NCBI RefSeq assembly: GCF_014212055.1
Contig: NZ_JACJVO010000015.1
Span: 33,649-97,648 of the forward strand
DNA: 64,000 nt
Origin: Cohnella zeiphila
GTDB lineage: Bacteria > Bacillota > Bacilli > Paenibacillales > Paenibacillaceae
Direction of reading: 5' to 3'
Part shown: positions 8,112-15,519 of the stretch, piece by piece
Numbering within the stretch: the first letter of the stretch is position 1
Layout of the letters: each line of letters begins with the position of its first letter
The notes under the pieces: generated by a model
What the model saw: the letters and a program-made list of their open reading frames with translations, nothing else
Told to the model about the DNA's origin: nothing
The model's database searches: none
Made by a program: the position numbers and the translations under genes

Positions 8112-8561
8112 ATGAACCCCAAACGCATGCTGGCAATCTGCACGCTAGCCTTGATGTTGACGATAAATAGCGGATTTTGGTCTCGCGAGACCAGTGCCGG
8201 CGATCTGCTTCAGAACGACGAATCCTACGGAGCATATTCCCCCGACAAAACCGAAATCGCCGCCGAACCGACGGAAGCCGGCGAATCCGAATCGCAGGAC
8301 GACCCGTTTCTCAGCCTTCTCGGCGCAGAGTCGGACGAACAGGTTCGCGACGCCTTGTATAACGGGCAATCCTTGGCGGACATCGCTTCCGCAAGCGGCG
8401 CGGACCCCGGCGACGTCATCGATCTGCAGATTCGGCAGCTGACGGAGCAGTTGAAGCAGCGCATGCTGGAAGGCAGCATCTCGCTTCAGCAATACCAAGC
8501 GCAAAAGGCCGAAATCGCGGAGCTTGTCACCCGCAGCGCATACTCCGCATCGCTTACATAG
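8112..8561 (+). CDS. Secreted hypothetical protein (149 aa)
   Basis: The ATG at 8112 follows AAAGGAATGG. Residues 1-30 form a signal peptide (NPKRMLAI, then CTLALMLTINSGF, with probable cleavage after TSAG). The middle (about 35-75) is acidic, rich in Glu, Ser and Pro and probably disordered. The C-terminal half is helical: SLADIASASGADPGDVIDL, then QLTEQLKQRMLEGSISLQQY. The first of these segments resembles the short helical repeats seen in many secreted Paenibacillaceae proteins that end in an EQLKQ-type helix. Function is unknown. It is followed by a very small gene at 8633. Confidence 0.65.
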   Translation: MNPKRMLAICTLALMLTINSGFWSRETSAGDLLQNDESYGAYSPDKTEIAAEPTEAGESESQDDPFLSLLGAESDEQVRDALYNGQSLADIASASGADPGDVIDLQIRQLTEQLKQRMLEGSISLQQYQAQKAEIAELVTRSAYSASLT

Positions 8562-8632
8562 CGGACGGTGCCCGTTAAAGGGAATGCTTTGCCTTCCGGC
8601 TGTGCAAGTTATGGGGAGGCGAGGTGAGGACA

Positions 8633-8767
8633 ATGACGGGACGCAACAACAAGCCGGACAACGACGGACCGGCCGCAACGCCATCGAGATTGGACCAATT
8701 CGGCGACAAGCAGGCCAAGAGCGCCGGACCGAAGCCGAAGCGGAAAAACAACAAGGGCTCGTGCTAA
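8633..8767 (+). CDS. Very small hydrophilic basic protein (44 aa)
   Basis: This ORF has a very strong ribosome binding site (GGAGGCGAGGTGAGG) seven bases before the ATG and a strong terminator right after it, which argues that it is a real gene. The 44 residues are rich in Asn, Lys, Pro, Asp and Gly with no hydrophobic core, and end in KPKRKNNKGSC. Composition recalls minor small acid-soluble spore proteins such as SspP, but no true similarity could be shown. It may be a spore protein, which is inference only. Confidence 0.6.
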   Translation: MTGRNNKPDNDGPAATPSRLDQFGDKQAKSAGPKPKRKNNKGSC

Positions 8768-8782
8768 GATGAACAGCGGAAG

Positions 8783-8820
8783 GCCGTACAGGAGAGCGAT
8801 TCTCCTGCACGGCTTTTCTT
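8783..8820 (+). terminator. Intrinsic terminator after the 44-aa gene
   Basis: GCCGTACAGGAGA and TCTCCTGCACGGC pair with one mismatch and are followed by TTTTCTTTTC. The minus strand lacks a T run, so it works on the plus strand. Confidence 0.85.
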
Positions 8821-8891
8821 TTCTCCGAGTCGCGCCGTTTCAAATTCGAGCTTTCATCCCCGTTCGAACTCAGCAGCCCATTTCATCGTGA

Positions 8892-10277
8892 TCATTCGCG
8901 GATCAGCGGCAAGGAAAAATAGAACGTCACCGTCCCCCTGTCCAACTCGTAACCGTAGTCCGCATGGTGGCTCTGCAGAACGGCTGCGGCAATCGACAGG
9001 CCGAGACCGGTGCCGCTGAACTTTTTGCTGCGCGAGCTCTCCATGACGAAGAAAGGCTCCCACACCCGCTCCCACTTCTTCGCATCGTCGATGTCGGTGC
9101 CGTTGGCTACGCGAAAATAGAAGTTCCCGTTCTTCGTCTCCATCGTCACGACGATTCGGCCGTCGGTCGTGTATTTGATCGCGTTCGAGATCAGATTCCG
9201 CAGAACCGACTCCAGCTTGGGCCGGTCCGCCATCACCGCCGCTTCCGGAGACAGCCGGTCGTCCGTCTCCCAAGCGAGCCCTTGTTGGCTAGCTGCGACT
9301 TGATAAGGCGCCAAGGTCTCGTCCAGAAGCGGCCGCAGCTCGACGGGCGCGAATTCGTACGTGTCGGCCTGCCGTCTGGACAGCTCCAGCAGCCGATCGA
9401 TCAGGCCGCTCATCTCCTCGCTCTGCAGCCGGATCACGCCGGCATAAGTGCCGTCGTCCAAACCGTCCTGAATACCGGCGGCATACACCTGGATGAGCGA
9501 CAGCGGCGTCTTCAGCTCGTGCGAGATGTCGGCGATGAAACTCTGCAGGTTGGCGTTCTTGACTTCCAGCGAACGGTGCGCTTCCTTCAGTCTGTCGCTC
9601 ATCCGGCCCAGACTGTTCGCGAGCGACTCGATCTCGTCGCCCGTCCGGATGTCCGGCTTGACGAACGACAGGCGGGAGATCGCCTCGGCCGTCTCGTTCA
9701 GCTCCGCCAGCGGCCTGACGATCCGGGTCGCATACAGAACGGACAGGACGGTGAGCAGGAGCAGCATGCCGCTCCATATATAAAGGTTGAACCGGTTGAC
9801 GATCCGCATCGTCTCCGAGGAATGGGAGATCGATTCTCCTACCGCGAACACGTAGCCGTCAACAGGGAAGAAGTTCACGAGAAAGCCGGACTTCAGCTTG
9901 GTTTGGTCGTAAATCTTGTTGACCTTGCCGCCCGCGCGAAGCAGATCGATATTGTCCCCGGTCAACCAAAATTTGCTGAGGGCGATCCCCTTGCGACTCC
10001 ACTGGAGCAGCAGCTCGCCGTTCAGATCGTTCTCCGATTCCGTCAGAGAGGCGGAAGCGATCGCGACCTGCTCCTCTTTTTCCAAAGCGTCGATCCTCGA
10101 AACAAGCGAATCGTACGGCAGCGGCGAGAGCTCGGCGGTAAGTCCGGCCAGCTTCACCTTGCTCTGGTGCAGAAAATATTTGGGGAGAAAGTAGGTGTTC
10201 AGGGCGCAGGAAAGGACAAATACGACGCATAACGCGGCGGCGAGCCGCACGATCAGCTTGCGGGCCAGCTTACTCAT
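8892..10277 (-). CDS. Sensor histidine kinase (EnvZ/VanS-like, two membrane helices)
   Basis: The ATG at 10277 overlaps the response-regulator stop by eight bases; a longer frame to 10406 lies inside the regulator gene and is rejected. The 461-residue product has a membrane helix at about 9-30, an extracytoplasmic sensor region to about 165, a second helix (168-185), a HAMP linker, a HisKA domain with the phospho-accepting His253 in ISHELKTP, and a HATPase_c domain with the N box NLISNAIKYT and the G2 box GTGLGLS. It phosphorylates the regulator encoded just upstream. The divergent glycosidase-like lipoprotein at 11073 is a possible target of the system. No vancomycin-specific feature ties it to the van operon 10 kb away. 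Confidence 0.93.
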   Translation of the reverse strand: MSKLARKLIVRLAAALCVVFVLSCALNTYFLPKYFLHQSKVKLAGLTAELSPLPYDSLVSRIDALEKEEQVAIASASLTESENDLNGELLLQWSRKGIALSKFWLTGDNIDLLRAGGKVNKIYDQTKLKSGFLVNFFPVDGYVFAVGESISHSSETMRIVNRFNLYIWSGMLLLLTVLSVLYATRIVRPLAELNETAEAISRLSFVKPDIRTGDEIESLANSLGRMSDRLKEAHRSLEVKNANLQSFIADISHELKTPLSLIQVYAAGIQDGLDDGTYAGVIRLQSEEMSGLIDRLLELSRRQADTYEFAPVELRPLLDETLAPYQVAASQQGLAWETDDRLSPEAAVMADRPKLESVLRNLISNAIKYTTDGRIVVTMETKNGNFYFRVANGTDIDDAKKWERVWEPFFVMESSRSKKFSGTGLGLSIAAAVLQSHHADYGYELDRGTVTFYFSLPLIRE

Positions 10278-10917
10278 CGGGTTCTTCCAGGCAATAGCCC
10301 ATCCCCCGGTACGTCTTGATCCTCGACTCCCCGATTTTCTCCCGCAGCCTGCGGATATGGGTGTCGACCGTGCGCTCCTCGCCGAAATAATCGAAGCCCC
10401 ACACATGGTCGAGCAGCATTTTGCGGGAGATGATCCTTCCTTTGTTCCGGACCAGAAACTTCATCAACTGAAACTCCTTCCATGTCGCCTGAACGTCCTC
10501 GCCGCCGCGGAAGATCTTCTGCCCCGCCAGATCGACGGTCACGTCGCCGATGGCGACCGTCGAGGTCAGCTGCAGCAGCTTCCGCGCACGCAGAAGCAGA
10601 ACGCGCGGATCGAACGGCTTGCGCACGTAATCGTCCGCCCCCGCCTCCAGCGCCAGCAGTTCGTCCTCCGCGCCTCCTTTGGCCGTCAGCAGCAGCACCT
10701 TCGTCCGTCCGGCCTTCTTGATCTCGCGGCACACCTCGACGCCGCTTCGCCGCGGCATCATCCAATCGAGAATCGCCAGATCGACGGGACCGCCATAGAA
10801 CAGCTCCAGCGCCTCCTCGCCGTCCTGCGCGGGAAACACGCGAAAACCCTCTTTGGAAAAGTAGGATTGCAAAATATTCAACATCAACGGCTCGTCGTCG
10901 GCCAGCAGCAAATTCAT
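10270..10917 (-). CDS. OmpR/PhoB-family response regulator
   Basis: The start at 10917 (MNLLLADDEP) has GGGAGG ten bases upstream and is preferred over an ATG at 10941. The 215-residue product has a receiver domain with the acidic pair at residues 7-8, the phospho-acceptor Asp51 in AILDWMMP, the switch Thr in LLLTA and Lys102 or so in DYVRKPFD. The C-terminal winged-helix domain has the typical VWGFDYFGEERTVDTHIRRL and ends with TYRGMGYCLEE. It is translationally coupled to the kinase and divergent from the lipoprotein gene at 11073, with 155 bases between the starts. Confidence 0.95.
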   Translation of the reverse strand: MNLLLADDEPLMLNILQSYFSKEGFRVFPAQDGEEALELFYGGPVDLAILDWMMPRRSGVEVCREIKKAGRTKVLLLTAKGGAEDELLALEAGADDYVRKPFDPRVLLLRARKLLQLTSTVAIGDVTVDLAGQKIFRGGEDVQATWKEFQLMKFLVRNKGRIISRKMLLDHVWGFDYFGEERTVDTHIRRLREKIGESRIKTYRGMGYCLEEPDE

Positions 10918-11072
10918 CTTGATGCGCCTCCCGCATCTCACTATAACGCCCGTCTGTTACGCCAGTATGACAAATCGCCCGGCTGTGGACAAGCGATCGA
11001 ACGACGCTTTTCCTGTAACATTGCTCCCTTACCATGACCCTGCAAGCCAATCGAAGAATGGAGGAAGCAAAC

Positions 11073-13442
11073 ATGCAGCAAAGATTCTTTTGGGCCGGCG
11101 CGATCGCTCTTCTGGCCGTCTCGGTCACCGGATGTCGGAGCGGCGGGGCCGCAGCCGGCGACGCCGCCGCCGCGGCTTCGCCCCCGGCGGTTAAACAGAC
11201 GGCGGCGGTCGTAACAGCCTCGCAAAAGGCCGGAGAGCCGTTCGACTTCGAGGTCGACCCGGAGACGTTCGCGCTCACGATTATCAAGGATGGCCAACGC
11301 GTGCCGGCTTCGGTTCCGCTGCCCAGGGCGGAAGTGACCGATCTGGTCAAAAGCAAAGACAGCGTCAGATGGACGTATCCGGGCAAGGTCAAGGTGAGCA
11401 TCGCCAAGAAAAACGATTACCTCGACATCAGCGTGACGTCCATCGGCGCCGATTCGTTCGCATGGCCGTCGGTGAGCGCCGACCGGTACATGCTGCCGCT
11501 TGGGGAAGGCAAAGAGATTCCGGCCGCCGATCCGGACTGGCGGTCGTTCCTCAAGGATCAGACGTACACGTGGAGCGAATCGTTCTCCATGGACTTCTTC
11601 GCGCTGAATGCCAAGGCGTTCTCCCTCGTCTACGTGGTGACGAACAAGTTCAACGACGAGGTGCAATTCGACACTTCATCTTCGGTGCAATTCCAGTTTG
11701 CCCATGAATTTCCGTCCATCAATCCGGACAAGAGCTATGGGTTCCGCCTGTACGTCACCGGCAACGACCCGCGGCAGGTCGTGCAGCCCTACAAGAACTA
11801 TGTGAAGGAGCAGGGGAATTTCGTTACGCTGGAGCAGAAAGCGCAAGATAACCCGAACGTTCGCAAGCTCTATGGAGCGCCGCAAATTTACTTGTGGAGC
11901 GAGTCGATCCTGACCGACGGGGACGTCCATTGGCCGAAGCTGCGCGTCCTGCTGCCGCAATCGCTCGGACCGTGGCTCGTCAAGCTGCTCTCCGGCACGG
12001 CCGACGGCAGCGACGAATTCGCGCAGGTACTGGCGCAAATCCCTAAGCAGGACTATTTGGACAAGTATCAGAAAGGCGTCGTGCTGAGCGCGCTGAACGA
12101 GGCGTTGAAGCTGAGAGGCTTCTACGACGCGTCGATGTTCCCGAATCCGGGAGAAGAAGCCGAGAAGCTGATCGCCCAAGGCGTCGACAAGCTGAGCGAG
12201 GAGAAGCTGTACGAACTGAACAAACTGCTGCTTCAGAGCGTTCTGAAGGATGCCGCGTCCGACCTGTCCGAGTGGGGCCAGGCCGATTCGACGGAGCTCG
12301 TCAAGGACATCCGCGACGCCGGCATTGAGAACGCCTGGATCGGCCTGCCCAACTGGGCCGACGGGCTGATGAACCCGAAGCTGGTCGGCGAGGCCAACCA
12401 GGACGGCTATCTGATCGCGCCCTACGATTCGTACCATTCCATCCAGCAGAACGCGGACATCTCCTGGAACACCGCCTCGTTCCCGGACCCGACACTGTAC
12501 GAGAACGCGACCATTGCCAAAAAGGACGGAACGAAAGTCGCGGGCTTCCTGGGCCGGGGGCGCAAGCTGAACCCGACGCTGGCGATGCCCAGCGTGAAGC
12601 AGCGGGCGGCCGGCATCCTGCAGGACGGCATCGGCTTCAACTCCTGGTTCGTGGACTGCGACGCGACGGGGGAAATTTACGACGATTACTCCCCTGCCCA
12701 TCCGACGACGCAGCAGCAGGACTTGAACGCCCGGCTCGAGCGGCTCTCCTATTTCGCCAAAGACCTGAACATGGTCGTCGGCTCCGAAGGAGGCAACGAC
12801 TACGCCAGCAGCGTGATCGCTTACGCGCAGGGAATCGAGAGCCCGATCATCGCCTGGGGCGATCCCGATATGCGCGACAACAAGGAAAGTCCGTACTACG
12901 TCGGCGGTTACTACGCGGCCAGCGGCATTCCCGAACGCTACGCCAAGCCCGTGCCGATCAAGCCGCTGTATGATAAGGTCTACGTCGATCCGGCTTATTC
13001 GCTTCCGCTGTACAAGCTGGTCTACAACGATTCGATCATCACGACGAACCACTGGGAATGGGGCAGCTACAAAATCAAGGGCGAAGAAGCCGATCGCATG
13101 CTGTACGAGCTGCTGTACGACGTGCCGCCGCTGTACCATCTGGACCGCACAACGTGGGAGCGGGAAAAGTCGAGCATCGTCGGCTTCCTGAAGGTATGGT
13201 CCCCTTTCCACCGGCAGGCCGTCACCCGGGAAATGACCGGCTTCTCCTTCCTGTCGAACGACCGGCTCGTGCAAAGCGCGAAATACGGAAACGGCCTGAG
13301 CGTCATCGCCAATTTCTCCGATCGCGCCGCAACGGTGAAAGGCCGGAAAATTCCGGCCAAATCCGCCGTCGTCGCCCAAGACGGGATGAGCCTCGTGTTC
13401 GACGCGGCGGCGAACGCCAAGCTTCTGGCTGTGAAAGAGTAG
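11073..13442 (+). CDS. Glycoside-hydrolase-like lipoprotein (GH129/GH101-related)
   Basis: The ATG at 11073 has GGAGGAA eight bases upstream and gives 789 residues starting with a lipoprotein signal peptide (LLAVSVTGC), so the mature protein is anchored outside the membrane. An N-terminal beta-rich region is followed by a predicted TIM-barrel part with NAWIGLPNWADG, SWFVDCDATGEIYDDYSP and VGSEGGNDY. These resemble the core of families that remove O-linked N-acetylgalactosamine (GH129 and GH101). The Asp residues in FVDCD and the Glu in GSEGG are candidate catalytic groups. The exact family and substrate are inference. The divergent two-component system may control it, and an alpha-galactosidase operon lies 2 kb away, suggesting glycan use. 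Confidence 0.7.
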   Translation: MQQRFFWAGAIALLAVSVTGCRSGGAAAGDAAAAASPPAVKQTAAVVTASQKAGEPFDFEVDPETFALTIIKDGQRVPASVPLPRAEVTDLVKSKDSVRWTYPGKVKVSIAKKNDYLDISVTSIGADSFAWPSVSADRYMLPLGEGKEIPAADPDWRSFLKDQTYTWSESFSMDFFALNAKAFSLVYVVTNKFNDEVQFDTSSSVQFQFAHEFPSINPDKSYGFRLYVTGNDPRQVVQPYKNYVKEQGNFVTLEQKAQDNPNVRKLYGAPQIYLWSESILTDGDVHWPKLRVLLPQSLGPWLVKLLSGTADGSDEFAQVLAQIPKQDYLDKYQKGVVLSALNEALKLRGFYDASMFPNPGEEAEKLIAQGVDKLSEEKLYELNKLLLQSVLKDAASDLSEWGQADSTELVKDIRDAGIENAWIGLPNWADGLMNPKLVGEANQDGYLIAPYDSYHSIQQNADISWNTASFPDPTLYENATIAKKDGTKVAGFLGRGRKLNPTLAMPSVKQRAAGILQDGIGFNSWFVDCDATGEIYDDYSPAHPTTQQQDLNARLERLSYFAKDLNMVVGSEGGNDYASSVIAYAQGIESPIIAWGDPDMRDNKESPYYVGGYYAASGIPERYAKPVPIKPLYDKVYVDPAYSLPLYKLVYNDSIITTNHWEWGSYKIKGEEADRMLYELLYDVPPLYHLDRTTWEREKSSIVGFLKVWSPFHRQAVTREMTGFSFLSNDRLVQSAKYGNGLSVIANFSDRAATVKGRKIPAKSAVVAQDGMSLVFDAAANAKLLAVKE

Positions 13443-13462
13443 GGCAATCATCACGTGAAGAA

Positions 13463-13490
13463 GCCGGGCAACATTGCCCGGCCTCTTATC
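13463..13490 (+). terminator. Terminator after the glycosidase-like gene
   Basis: GCCGGGC and GCCCGGC form a 7-bp stem (extended by AA/TT inside) followed by a weak CTCTTAT tract, 20 bases after the stop codon. Confidence 0.6.
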
Positions 13491-13512
13491 CTGCTGCAGA
13501 TCGACCGTTCTT

Positions 13513-13944
13513 TTATAGCTGATTGTTGCTTGCAGCTCCCAAATACTCCCCGATCTTCCGGGTTAACAATTGAAAATCTCCCAAGTGCTTATCGATGATG
13601 GCTTGAACGATTTCCAATTGAAGCGCCTGGTAGTCATGCATGGCAATATTGCGAAAACCGACCATTGCCTTTAAACTGCCGCACAAATCGTTGTCGATGA
13701 CACGTTCGCGCATCAGGAAATCAAATGCTTCTTTGCTCGTTTGGGGGAGGCCAAGCTTTTTCTCGGCGACGACGTGCATCGCCAAGTCAATAGAAGCCTC
13801 GCACGCTCGCTGGAGGTTCAAGATAATGGAGTCCTGTTTGGTCACATGAAGAAGATTGGTGGAGTCGCCGCCGTATTCTTCCAAAATTCTGGCGATTCAC
13901 CGCCGAATGGTAGCTGCCTTATTCAAGATAACGTCTTGCACCAT
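13513..13944 (-). pseudogene. hepT: hepT-like toxin (DUF86/HEPN) with an in-frame TGA near the N-terminus
   Basis: HepT toxins are HEPN-fold RNases paired with MntA. The expected ATG is at 13944, two bases past the mntA stop, and reads MVQDVILNKAATIRR before an opal codon at 13897-13899. The frame then continues with IARILEEYGGDSTNL to the end. The C-terminal part keeps the HEPN catalytic motif R-x4-H-x-Y (RNIAMHDY). In the family the residue after the RR pair is often Cys, so TGC to TGA is a likely single-base change. A restart is possible at the TTG at 13884, but it would lack the first helix and has only a weak ribosome binding site. The base composition is more AT-rich than the flanking genes. 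Confidence 0.75.
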
Positions 13945-13945
13945 T

Positions 13946-14330
13946 TCAGCCTCCCGGACCTTTTTCGAAAGCTTTTACGATCTCGGCCCTTTCCTCGTTC
14001 AGTAAAGCATACGATTTTAGCGCAACCATAAAAGCCTTCTGCCGATTTGAAGGCTCCGAATCATAAAGAAGCTTCCCGGTCGTGACAATTTGTGCCTGCA
14101 TAACCGTGCTCGTCTCCGAAAAATCGATCAAATCCGCATCGCGCTTCAATAAGTCGGAGAGCCGCTGCGCCTCCATGAAACGATCGTACGCCGACATTTG
14201 GCCATGCGCCAGAAAGGCAATGTCCACGTCGCTATCGACGCGCAGCTGCCCCTTGACCGCCGACCCGAACAAAATAACGGCAAAAGCCTTGCACCGTTCT
14301 ACAAGGAAATCAACTTGTGTGCCGATCCAT
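13946..14330 (-). pseudogene. mntA: mntA-like antitoxin nucleotidyltransferase with an N-terminal frameshift
   Basis: MntA antitoxins are minimal nucleotidyltransferases that modify HepT with AMP. The readable frame shows AVILFGSAVKGQLRVDSDVDIAFL, which keeps the GSxxxG and SDxD catalytic signature, and ends one base before the hepT start. The only ATG upstream (14330) reads MDRHTS and then meets TGA. Removing one T from the pair at 14312-14313 would join it to DFLVERCKAFAVILFG, a proper start for this family. The in-frame TTG at 14272 is the only start codon in the present frame and would remove the first helix and strand. A sequencing error is the alternative explanation. Confidence 0.7.
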
Positions 14331-14398
14331 CCTTATTTTCAAAATTATTATAGCCTCTCTGAGATTGAAAATATACGAATCGTCGGCGACGGGTGCTT

Positions 14399-15484
14399 CT
14401 AAACCGCCGACCAAATCTGACGCTGAGAGGTCACTGTCTCGCCGGTGCGCACGGCTTCTTCGATCAGATAGCCGAGATAGCAATCCTGCGACGCTTCCGG
14501 CAGCCCGTAAAAGGACGGCCCTCCGTCCACGTAGGAAGCCATGCCGTCCAGACATGCGGCGATGGCCAGCTCATCGTCGTACAGCCTGGCGGGCGCGTAC
14601 GGGTTCTCGTATACCCAGCGATCTCCCGCCATAATGCCCTGCAGAAAGTACCCCTCCGCATTTTCCCACTCTCCCCGGTTGATCCGCTTAAACTCCAGCG
14701 GCTGAGGCGTGTCGAAGCTCTGAAGCAGGCTGAGACGCGTGTCGAAGATTTCTCCGCGCACGCCCCTTACCGACAGATGGTTGGAACGAACCCAGGAGCG
14801 GTGCTGGTCGGCCGTAAAATCGTAAATGCCCAGCTTCCCGCCGTAGTCGAGCCAGGCCAAGTCGCGCGGCTTGCGAACGATCTTCTCCTCCGTCGGCGGC
14901 CCGCCTCTTCCCGGACCGGCCACGACATCGGCTTCGAAACGCATTCCTCGGATGCTGGCGTCTTCGAAGCCGATGCCCAGCATTTTGCGCAGCAGGCTGA
15001 CGCCATGATACAGGTGGGAGACGGATACCGTCGCCTGCGTGATGTCTCCAAGCCGCCCCTCCCGGATGATGGCCGATCGAGCGACGTTAAGCGGGTAAAG
15101 ATGATACTGCTCGGCGACTTGAACGCGTGCGCCCCGAAGCGTCAACCGTTCGTGCAAGTCGATTAAGCCCGCCAGATCGGGAGCCGGCGGCGTCTCCGCC
15201 AGAGCCGGAACGCCCAGCTCTGCCAATCGAAGCAAATAGTCCGGGCAAGCGCCTCCGCTGACGGATACGACGACGAAATCCGGCCGCTCCCGCTCGAGCA
15301 GATCTTCCAGCGTCTCCAAGACCGGCACCCGCCACCGCTCGGCCATATCCTGCCTTTTGGCCCCGTCCCGCACGACAAGACCGCTTACCCGGAACCGATC
15401 CGGAAGCTCCCGGGCGATCCGCAAATAATATTGCGCCCGAAAGCTCGCTCCTCCGACAATCCCAAAAACGACAGGTTTTTTCAT
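14399..15484 (-). CDS. Gfo/Idh/MocA family oxidoreductase
   Basis: These enzymes are NAD(P)-dependent sugar or polyol dehydrogenases. The 361-residue product has an N-terminal Rossmann motif (FGIVGGASFRAQYYLRIA), the second strand VVRDG, and the C-terminal alpha/beta domain. The usual EKP motif is changed to AETPP. GGGAGAGGGAGCG precedes the ATG. It starts 35 bases after the end of the GH36 gene, so the two form an operon, suggesting action on a galactoside-derived product. The gene at 47187-48269 encodes a close paralogue (both have RVQVAEQ or KVQVAEQ, HGVSL, GPGRGGPP or GPGRDGPP, and GGPSFY). The substrate is not known. Confidence 0.88.
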   Translation of the reverse strand: MKKPVVFGIVGGASFRAQYYLRIARELPDRFRVSGLVVRDGAKRQDMAERWRVPVLETLEDLLERERPDFVVVSVSGGACPDYLLRLAELGVPALAETPPAPDLAGLIDLHERLTLRGARVQVAEQYHLYPLNVARSAIIREGRLGDITQATVSVSHLYHGVSLLRKMLGIGFEDASIRGMRFEADVVAGPGRGGPPTEEKIVRKPRDLAWLDYGGKLGIYDFTADQHRSWVRSNHLSVRGVRGEIFDTRLSLLQSFDTPQPLEFKRINRGEWENAEGYFLQGIMAGDRWVYENPYAPARLYDDELAIAACLDGMASYVDGGPSFYGLPEASQDCYLGYLIEEAVRTGETVTSQRQIWSAV

Positions 15485-15519
15485 CGCTCCCTCTCCCCTT
15501 CGTAATCGAATCTTTGCCG

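Noticed and set aside
8892..10917. The two-component system as VanRS of the van operon.
   Set aside because: It is about 9.9 kb from vanG, separated by other operons, and divergent from a glycosidase-like gene, which is a more natural target.
11676..13454. A 592-residue minus-strand frame opposite the glycosidase-like lipoprotein.
   Set aside because: No family motif; the plus-strand gene has a lipoprotein signal, a start site and a coherent enzyme sequence.
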